Position numbers and translations under genes: made by a program. DNA of 29,138 bases, taken from the NCBI GenBank assembly GCA_020629335.1, contig JAHDDN010000014.1, positions 1 through 29,138 on the forward strand, read 5' to 3'. The notes under the pieces were generated by a model, which made no database searches, was not told the origin of the DNA, and saw only the letters and a program-made list of their open reading frames with translations. Origin of the DNA: Chitinophagales bacterium (lineage in GTDB: Bacteria; Bacteroidota; Bacteroidia; Chitinophagales; UBA2359). This document shows, in pieces, positions 17,076 to 23,076 of this stretch; within the stretch, counting starts at the first letter, position 1; each line of letters begins with the position of its first letter.

Positions 17076-17225
17076 GGCTTAGGGATGGTAGTGGTATGTA
17101 GCGTTTATGATGCGACTTAGGTAGCTTAGTGATGCGCAGGCTCCTTAAGAGACAAGCAGCACTTAGCGAACTTAGAGCAGCATAGCTACATAAGAACGGA
17201 CAGCCCGACCCGAAGGGAAAGCCCC
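17076..17225 (-). repeat. Structured repeat element, copy 4 (minus orientation, short head)
   Basis: Read on the minus strand, the distal helix is TATGTAGC/GCTACATA (plus-strand 17095-17102 and 17185-17192), the A-T version shared with copy 3. The inner hairpin CTC/GAG is at 17141-17151. The head is reduced to CCC-TTC-GGG directly before TCGGGCTGTCCG, showing the minimal form of the element without a long variable stem. It ends 26 bp before the next glycosyltransferase start. An open frame across it is judged spurious. Confidence 0.8.
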
Positions 17226-17251
17226 AAAGAAAATAAATTAATTTTTCAATT

Positions 17252-18415
17252 ATGTCAAAAGTTGTTTGTGTACATCTTCTCAATGATTATAGTGGTAGTC
17301 CATTGGTACTATCTCAGGTGGTCAAGGGCTTCGTGGATTCGGGCTATGAGGTAGATTTGTATACGGCTCATAATGGCGAAGGCTTTTTGTCAGATTTAGA
17401 GGGAGTTAACTATCAGTATTTGCCATATGATTGGCATTCGAATAAGTGGTTGACTCTTTTGCATTTGTTGTTTAGTCAAGTGGTTTTGTTTTTTCAGATC
17501 TTGCGCTATTATAATACAGATGCTGTAATTTACATAAATACAATATTGCCTTTTGGTGCAGCTATAGCAGCTAAGCTGATGGGTAAGCGAATTATATATC
17601 ACGTCCACGAAACATCAGTTCGCCCCCTAATTTTTAAGAACTTTTTGTTTATGGTCGCTAAGTGGAGTGCCGATCAATCTATTTTTGTATCTGATTATTT
17701 GCGAGAAGCAGAAGCTTGGGATTCGCGAAAATCCCAAACGGTTTATAATGCTTTGTCGGATAAATTCTTGAGTCAAATTAAGGATTATCAGAAAGTAAAT
17801 AAGATGGAATATATCATATCTCATAACAATGGTGCAAATATTGTAAAAGAGAATGATTCTAAGAAGATTAGGCAGAAAGATGAGTTTTTTAAAGTATTAA
17901 TGTTGTGCTCTTTGAAGGAGTACAAAGGAGTTCGCGAATATGTCGAATTAGCCCGTAAGCTGACAGGCATCCAATTTACTTTGGTACTAAATGCAGAGGA
18001 GGCCGCTATAGAGCACTTTTTCAATCAAGTGACACTGCCGCCTAATCTGCATTTATTTCCTGCCCAAAAAGATGTGCATCCCTTTTATCAAGAGGCGGAT
18101 TTGTTGATGAGTCTTTCTCACCCTCTGAAATGGGTAGAAACATTTGGGATGACTGCTTTAGAGGGGATGGCTTATGGTTTACCTGTAGTAGTACCGCCAG
18201 TAGGAGGTATTGCAGAGATAGTGGAAGACAGTGTGAGTGGATTTCATAGGGATGTTCGGGATTTAGATAGTTTAGCGGATACCGTCACAGCCTTAGCAAA
18301 TAATCCACAACTTTATGAAAGTATGGCAGCCAATGCCTTAAAAAGAGCCAATGATTTCGATGTGCATTTGATGAATGAAAAGATACAAGAGATTGTGTTT
18401 GCGCAAGTGAATTAA
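17252..18415 (+). CDS. GT4-family glycosyltransferase
   Basis: This 387-residue protein opens with VVCVHLLNDYSGSPLVLSQV, the N-terminal acceptor-side domain, and has KRIIYHVHETSVRP in the middle. The C-terminal half has FKVLMLCSLKEYKGVREYVE and the donor-binding E-x7-E motif ETFGMTALE (E296, E304), followed by GMAYGLPVVVPPVGGIAEIV. It is one of four glycosyltransferases that should build the repeat unit. It is separated from the upstream glycosyltransferase by repeat copy 4 (277 bp), so it may be transcribed from its own promoter or by read-through; no palindrome/GGCAY region precedes it. Confidence 0.93.
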   Translation: MSKVVCVHLLNDYSGSPLVLSQVVKGFVDSGYEVDLYTAHNGEGFLSDLEGVNYQYLPYDWHSNKWLTLLHLLFSQVVLFFQILRYYNTDAVIYINTILPFGAAIAAKLMGKRIIYHVHETSVRPLIFKNFLFMVAKWSADQSIFVSDYLREAEAWDSRKSQTVYNALSDKFLSQIKDYQKVNKMEYIISHNNGANIVKENDSKKIRQKDEFFKVLMLCSLKEYKGVREYVELARKLTGIQFTLVLNAEEAAIEHFFNQVTLPPNLHLFPAQKDVHPFYQEADLLMSLSHPLKWVETFGMTALEGMAYGLPVVVPPVGGIAEIVEDSVSGFHRDVRDLDSLADTVTALANNPQLYESMAANALKRANDFDVHLMNEKIQEIVFAQVN

Positions 18416-18460
18416 TTTGTTTTTTGTAACTATTTTTTGAAGATTACCTACCCCATATGT

Positions 18461-18556
18461 TTCCAATTTTTGGAATACAGTTCCAATATCTAATATTGAT
18501 TAGAAAAGCCTTGATGTGTAAACATTTGAATGTTATCGAATCGTATGTTTAGGCAC
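18461..18556 (+). promoter_or_regulatory. Candidate activator palindrome and GGCAC box before the DUF1972 glycosyltransferase
   Basis: TTCCAATTTTTGGAA (18461-18475) is a perfect 6-3-6 palindrome, followed by a second imperfect one starting TTCCAATAT (18481-18498). A GTATGTTTAGGCACA box follows, with GGCAC at 18552-18556, about 86 bp downstream of the palindrome centre. It resembles the sigma-54-like elements at 9984 and 21627 but has CG instead of GG and one base fewer in the spacer. The leader to ATG 18638 is about 70 nt. Confidence 0.5.
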
Positions 18557-18637
18557 AGTTTGTGAATTAATTAAACTGAATTTAGATCAATAAAATGGAA
18601 TTTGTAACCCAATTAAATTTTTGAAAAACGTCAAAGT

Positions 18638-19771
18638 ATGAATCATAAAGTTGCTATTATTGGATCAGCAGGAGCTCCTGCACGTTATGGAGGGTTTGAG
18701 ACCCTTACTCATCACTTAGTTCTTAATTCTCCCATTGAATCAGAGATGTCTGTTTATTGTACGAAGCATTTTTATCCAAAGAGTGATCAGGTCAAGTATT
18801 GGAATGGTGCTCGTATGTATTATTTGCCATTAAAGGCTAATGGAATTCAAAGTGTTTTCTATGATATTTGGTCGATCATACATGCTATGACATATGCACA
18901 CACTCTCATCATATTAGGGGTTCCTGGTTGTATGATATTACCATTTGTCAAGCTTTTCGGTAGCCAAAAAATAATCGTCAATATTGACGGGATGGAGTGG
19001 CGAAGAGAGAAGTGGAGTGGTTTAGCGAAGAAATTCTTGAAGTTTTCGGAATGGATAGCTGTGAAGTCAGCCCATAAGGTGATCACAGATAATAAGGTAT
19101 TACAAGATTATGTAAGAGAGTATTACAATAAAGAAAGTGAATTAGTAGAGTATGGCAGTGATCATGTCATGAAAGTGAAGCCATCAGCAGTAGATCATTT
19201 AGAATATGATTTTTTGAGAACTGATTATGCGTTTAAAGTTTGTCGAATCGAACCAGAAAATAACATACATACCGTCTTACAAGCCTTTGTCCGATTACCA
19301 GAGAAGAATATAGCCATAGTAGGTAATTGGGAAAATAGTGAGTACGGAAAAACACTGAAAAAAGAATATGCTTCTTACGATAATATTTATCTATTAGATC
19401 CTATTTACGATCAAAAAAGATTAGATGCCTTAAGAGGTAATTGTTCCCTTTATGTACATGGGCATAGTGCTGGAGGAACCAATCCATCCTTAGTAGAAGC
19501 GATGTATTTGGGACTACCCATTCTTGCTTATGATGTTAATTTTAATAGAGCGACAACAGAAGATAAGGCGGTTTATTTTAGTGGAGCATCAGATATTATA
19601 GATGCATTGAAAACAAAAGATCAGGATGAATGGAATGCAGTAGGTACAAGAATGGAGGAGCTGGCTCAAGTCAGATACACTTGGAAAAAGATCGTTGGTA
19701 AGTATACGCAAATAACAGCGGACTTACATTTGAGTAGCCAAGCTTTACCTGATATCCAAACTCAAAAATAA
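18638..19771 (+). CDS. Glycosyltransferase with DUF1972-type N-terminal domain
   Basis: This 377-residue GT-B enzyme begins VAIIGSAGAPARYGGFETLT, the hallmark of the DUF1972 N-terminal domain found in rhamnosyl- and related transferases. It continues with a conserved NIDGMEWRREKWS. The donor-side motif is HGHSAGGTNPSLVEAMYLG (about 272-290), in which the first Glu of E-x7-E is replaced, as usual in this family. The WecA-type transferase follows immediately (stop 19771, ATG 19778), so the enzyme probably adds the second sugar on the lipid carrier. Calling it a rhamnosyltransferase would be a guess. Confidence 0.92.
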   Translation: MNHKVAIIGSAGAPARYGGFETLTHHLVLNSPIESEMSVYCTKHFYPKSDQVKYWNGARMYYLPLKANGIQSVFYDIWSIIHAMTYAHTLIILGVPGCMILPFVKLFGSQKIIVNIDGMEWRREKWSGLAKKFLKFSEWIAVKSAHKVITDNKVLQDYVREYYNKESELVEYGSDHVMKVKPSAVDHLEYDFLRTDYAFKVCRIEPENNIHTVLQAFVRLPEKNIAIVGNWENSEYGKTLKKEYASYDNIYLLDPIYDQKRLDALRGNCSLYVHGHSAGGTNPSLVEAMYLGLPILAYDVNFNRATTEDKAVYFSGASDIIDALKTKDQDEWNAVGTRMEELAQVRYTWKKIVGKYTQITADLHLSSQALPDIQTQK

Positions 19772-19777
19772 GAAGTG

Positions 19778-20926
19778 ATGAATAATACAATTCCTTACAT
19801 ATCTTCAGCTTGGCCTCAATTGCCAGTAGCTATATTGATGCTTTTAGCGGCTCTTATAGCCTTTGCTATTAGCTATTATATGATTCCAAAAATCATTCAA
19901 TGGGCTTATGATAAGGAGTTATTAGATCAACCTAATCATAGAAAAGAACATCAAGTAGCTATTCCGAGATTAGGAGGAATTGCGATTATCCTAGCTACTT
20001 TGGTAGCCAGTTTGCCTTTTCTTTGGTTTGATGTTCCTACGCAAGTCTTATATTTCTTAGGCGCATTAGGGATTTTAGCTACCGTAGGGATAATAGATGA
20101 TTTAAAAGAATTATCGGCTGGAAAGAAATTGATTGTTCAACTAATCGTAGCCGCTATCATTAGTTATGGTGGAATCCGAATTGACAACTTAGGTGGTTTA
20201 TTGGGCGTGTATGAAATTCCAGATTGGGCACAATACAGCCTCACGATTCTCTTAGTCACTGGTCTTATGAATGCCTTCAATTTTATTGATGGAATTGACG
20301 GTTTAGCAGGTGGTATCGGATGTACGAATGCCTTAATAATGGCGAGTTTATTACTTTTTACAGGCCTGCCATTTTATGCGATATTAAGCCTTGCATTAAC
20401 AGGCGCCATTTTCGCATTTCTATTCTATAACTTCAATCCAGCGAAAATATTTATGGGTGATACCGGCTCCTTAAGTATTGGCTTTATCTTAGGTATATTA
20501 GGCATTCTAATCATACAAAATAATGTTAGTAACGGCCCAATCAGTAATAGTATAGTCGTCGTGACAGGCATACTGATGCTACCCGTTTTTGATATACTAA
20601 GAATTAGTTTGGTCCGTATTAGCAAAGGCAATTCACCTTTCAAAGCAGATCGCAATCACATCCACCATTTATTAATCAAAACAGGCTTCAATCACAAACG
20701 ATCTGCTCTGATTTTATATGGAGCGAACCTCATAGTGATACTCGTTGCCTTTTTAATCAAAGACGCTTTAGCTGTTTGGCAATCGCTTTTATTGATCAGC
20801 CTACTAAGTATTTTCTTAATGGAATTTCTAAGCATCAAAAAAATATTCAATGCTCGTTCAGAAAGCAAATCATTAAATTATAAAATGGAAGACTTAAAAG
20901 CTAAAAACAGATTCTTAACCAGATAA
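19778..20926 (+). CDS. Undecaprenyl-phosphate sugar-1-phosphate transferase (WecA/MraY superfamily)
   Basis: This is a polytopic membrane protein with about ten hydrophobic segments (382 residues from ATG 19778; GTG at 19775 is a less likely start). Family motifs are clear: RKEHQVAIPRLGGIAI near the N-terminus, VGIIDDLKELSAGKKL (the DD metal motif), NAFNFIDGIDGLAGG, NPAKIFMGDTGSLSIG and the C-terminal loop DRNHIHHLL. The HIHHLL loop is typical of WecA-like enzymes that move HexNAc-1-phosphate from UDP-sugar to undecaprenyl phosphate. This would start assembly of the repeat unit. Confidence 0.94.
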   Translation: MNNTIPYISSAWPQLPVAILMLLAALIAFAISYYMIPKIIQWAYDKELLDQPNHRKEHQVAIPRLGGIAIILATLVASLPFLWFDVPTQVLYFLGALGILATVGIIDDLKELSAGKKLIVQLIVAAIISYGGIRIDNLGGLLGVYEIPDWAQYSLTILLVTGLMNAFNFIDGIDGLAGGIGCTNALIMASLLLFTGLPFYAILSLALTGAIFAFLFYNFNPAKIFMGDTGSLSIGFILGILGILIIQNNVSNGPISNSIVVVTGILMLPVFDILRISLVRISKGNSPFKADRNHIHHLLIKTGFNHKRSALILYGANLIVILVAFLIKDALAVWQSLLLISLLSIFLMEFLSIKKIFNARSESKSLNYKMEDLKAKNRFLTR

Positions 20927-20973
20927 TGGTGAATTGGTGTGTGATTTGTTAAATCCCAATTAACAATACAATT

Positions 20974-21474
20974 ATGAAAGAAAAAAAAGAAATATACCTC
21001 GTAGAAGATGATGAGTGGTACGCCAATCTACTTGCGATGCAATTAGAAGAAAATCCCAATTATAGTATTCAGCTCTTTCATACTGGAGAAGAATTACTCA
21101 GTAAATGGGAAAATACACCAGACTTAGTCATTCTGGATTATCATCTAAATAGTAGTAATATCAATGCTCGTACAGGTGGTGATATACTCAAAATACTTAA
21201 TCGAGATTATCCAGAGCTACCCGTATTGATGCTAAGTGGTTTGGAAGATGTCAATGAGGTAGTAGAATTACTAAAAGTAGGAGCCAATGATTTTATCGTA
21301 AAAAATGAAGAAGCATTCGATAAATTAAAAGAAAGTGTTGCTGATACTTTTGAGTTCAAACAAGCCAATATGGCAATCGAAAACCTTGGCGAAGAAGAGA
21401 AAAAACTAAAAAGGAGAGTATACTTAACCTTCTCTCTTATTGTAATAGTTCTTATGGGAATATTAATTCTATAA
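20974..21474 (+). CDS. Receiver-domain protein with C-terminal membrane anchor
   Basis: This 166-residue protein has a full receiver domain (about 5-125): acidic E11/D12/D13, phospho-Asp D55 in LVILDYHLN, Ser88 and Lys110. A charged helical linker (about 126-148, EEEKKLKRR) leads to a hydrophobic segment at the very C-terminus (149-166, VYLTFSLIVIVLMGILIL). The protein should be held at the inner membrane with the receiver in the cytoplasm. The N-terminus (EDDEWYANLLAMQLEENPNY) closely resembles the NtrC-type regulator's receiver ([20 protein letters not shown]), which points to paralogy and perhaps the same phosphate donor. It sits between the WecA-type gene and another receiver gene, so it may tune the polysaccharide machine post-translationally. 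Confidence 0.88.
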   Translation: MKEKKEIYLVEDDEWYANLLAMQLEENPNYSIQLFHTGEELLSKWENTPDLVILDYHLNSSNINARTGGDILKILNRDYPELPVLMLSGLEDVNEVVELLKVGANDFIVKNEEAFDKLKESVADTFEFKQANMAIENLGEEEKKLKRRVYLTFSLIVIVLMGILIL

Positions 21475-21535
21475 TCAACAAAACCTAATCAATAGTTAAA
21501 CATTGAAATCCAATAATGGGATATAACAAAGTTTG

Positions 21536-21640
21536 TTTTCCAAAAAATGGAAAAACAATCCAATTGCTGTAACGATTACATGATATGTAGTTGTCTAAGT
21601 TGTTGATTTTCAGTGATTTATTTTTTGGTATGCCTTTGGC
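21536..21640 (+). promoter_or_regulatory. Sigma-54-like promoter with upstream palindrome before the receiver/export operon
   Basis: TTTTCCA-AAAAA-TGGAAAA (21536-21554) is a palindrome with 7-bp arms, flanked by half sites ATCCAAT near 21509 and 21558. Downstream, TTTTGGTATGCCTTTGGCAT has GG at 21627-21628 and GC at 21639-21640, exactly 10 nt apart, matching -24/-12 sigma-54 geometry. The palindrome centre is 95 bp upstream of the GC. It would drive the stand-alone receiver and then the Wza/Wzc/Wzx genes; a start near 21652 leaves a 40-nt leader to ATG 21692. Confidence 0.62.
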
Positions 21641-21691
21641 ATGTAGTGATATAAACAACTATTATTGAATATCACTACTAAATTTATCATA

Positions 21692-22093
21692 ATGACTGAT
21701 TTAACTGTTTTTATTATAGAAGATGATCCCATATACACTGAGATATTGAAATTTCATTTAGGGCAATTAGGGATTAATAAGATACAAGCTTTCTCAAAAG
21801 GAGAAGATTGTTTGAATTGTAATGCTGCTCCAGATTTAATCATCTTGGACTACTATCTTGAAAACGATGATAATTTCAAAAACGGGACTGCTTTATATCG
21901 AGAAATTTCAAAAAAATTCAACAATACAGATACGATATTTACCTCAGCTCAGACAGACCTTAATAAGGCAATTTCAATCATGAAGTTAGGTGCCTTGGAT
22001 TTTGTGACCAAAGATGAAGATACACTTGGAAAAATTACATTACTGATAGAGAAAGTAATGAGTAAAAAACTAAAAAGATCAGATGCGAACTGA
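21692..22093 (+). CDS. Stand-alone response regulator receiver protein
   Basis: This 133-residue protein is a single CheY-like receiver domain: acidic E10/D11/D12 (FIIEDDPIYTEILKFHL), phospho-Asp D53 in LIILDYYLEND, Ser85 and Lys107 (FVTKDED). No output domain is present. ATG 21692 is chosen over an in-frame TTG at 21665 because the domain begins directly after it and a sigma-54-like promoter would start transcription at about 21652. Its first residues resemble both the NtrC-type regulator and the membrane-anchored receiver. It may act as a phosphate sink or as a partner protein. It is the first gene after the promoter, 128 bp before the export lipoprotein. Confidence 0.9.
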   Translation: MTDLTVFIIEDDPIYTEILKFHLGQLGINKIQAFSKGEDCLNCNAAPDLIILDYYLENDDNFKNGTALYREISKKFNNTDTIFTSAQTDLNKAISIMKLGALDFVTKDEDTLGKITLLIEKVMSKKLKRSDAN

Positions 22094-22131
22094 TCCTAAT
22101 AATAATTAGTACCCCCTTGATTTTAAAGAGT

Positions 22132-22198
22132 CGAAAGATTCTGTGATTTTTAACCAATGCGAAAGGTTCTGAATATAGCTTCGAAAGAAGCTATTCAG
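22132..22198 (+). promoter_or_regulatory. Leader with GAAA-capped hairpin and repeated CGAAAG motifs before the export lipoprotein gene
   Basis: CGAAAG-A/G-TTCTG occurs twice (22132-22143 and 22160-22171). A hairpin follows: CTGAATATAGCTTC (22169-22182), loop GAAA (22183-22186) and GAAGCTATTCAG (22187-22198), a 12-bp stem with a two-base bulge and a GNRA-type loop. It ends 23 nt before the ATG and has no U-run behind it, so a leader structure is more likely than a terminator. Confidence 0.5.
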
Positions 22199-22221
22199 TA
22201 ACCTATTTAAATCCTAGAGCG

Positions 22222-23076
22222 ATGAAGAAGTGGACAACCAAATTGATAACAATTTTACTTAGTTGTTCCATGTTGATGATGAGCAGTTGTGTAAATTATA
22301 ATCTCTTCCAAGGAAATAGTTCTAAGAAGGTAAATGACCCAGAACTATTTGATTGGGGTTATGAAGACACAACTGCTGATGATCTTAATTATTCAGATAC
22401 CGTAGGCCTTGATGCTGCGGTCTTAGAAGAGCGTAAAGAAAAACGCCTTAGCTCAGAAGTAAAGCATATCCTAAAATATGATGATAAGCTGAGTATTAGT
22501 ATTTGGAATCACGATGAACTAAGCATGGGTTCCATTTTTGGTATTTACAATTCCAATGAGGTTTACGGCAAATGGCAAACGATTGATTACGAAGGGAAGG
22601 TCAAACTACCCAAGATAGGCCAAGTACATTTAGGAGGGCTGTCTATCCAAGAAGCGGAAGATTTGTTAGCAAAAGAATTGAGCGAATATATCTTAGATCC
22701 TATAGTCGTGGTCAAAGTACTCAACAGAGAAATAACTATTTTAGGAGAAGTAAAAGAACCTGGTAATTTCAACTTAGACAAGGAGCACAATACCTTAACA
22801 GAAATGATTGGAAAGTCTGGAGGATTTAATTTTTATGCAGATACTAAAAAAGTGAAAATAGTCAGAGGGGAGGCAAATGAGAAGAAGGAATATTTAGTAG
22901 ACTTCACTCGCTTAGATCCGATTCAAGCAACTCAGATTTTATTACAGCCTGGGGATGTGATTTATATCCCTTCTCAAAAAAGTAAAAATATAGTACAAAA
23001 ATCACCTACTCTAATTCCTTTCACAAGTGCCATTACCACCCTTATCGTAGTCTTATCTTTTAACAAAGGCAACTAA
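22222..23076 (+). CDS. Wza-type polysaccharide export outer-membrane lipoprotein
   Basis: This 284-residue protein has a lipoprotein signal: basic start, hydrophobic core and lipobox MSSC with Cys23. A poly-export domain (about 75-165) begins ILKYDDKLSISIWNHDELS and includes LPKIGQVHLGGLSIQEAEDL and YILDPIVVVKVL. A SLBB-like segment (about 170-250) follows: ITILGEVKEPGNFNL and ILLQPGDVIYIPS. The hydrophobic C-terminus (LIPFTSAITTLIVVLSF) could be the membrane-spanning helix found in Wza-type exporters. The stop overlaps the ATG of the chain-length protein by one base, so translation is coupled. Together they form the trans-envelope export path. Confidence 0.93.
   Translation: MKKWTTKLITILLSCSMLMMSSCVNYNLFQGNSSKKVNDPELFDWGYEDTTADDLNYSDTVGLDAAVLEERKEKRLSSEVKHILKYDDKLSISIWNHDELSMGSIFGIYNSNEVYGKWQTIDYEGKVKLPKIGQVHLGGLSIQEAEDLLAKELSEYILDPIVVVKVLNREITILGEVKEPGNFNLDKEHNTLTEMIGKSGGFNFYADTKKVKIVRGEANEKKEYLVDFTRLDPIQATQILLQPGDVIYIPSQKSKNIVQKSPTLIPFTSAITTLIVVLSFNKGN

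Noticed and set aside
3853..17225. The four repeats as a CRISPR array or integron attC sites
   Set aside because: The copies are kilobases apart in both orientations, with no spacer arrangement, no cas or integrase gene, and no attC-type simple-site ends.
20944..20973. TTGGTGTGTGATTTGTT before the membrane-anchored receiver as a sigma-54 promoter
   Set aside because: There is GT instead of GC at the -12 place and no palindrome within 100 bp upstream; it is likely chance.
21665..21691. TTG start at 21665 for the stand-alone receiver
   Set aside because: The receiver fold begins at ATG 21692, and the putative transcription start at about 21652 fits a leader before that ATG better.
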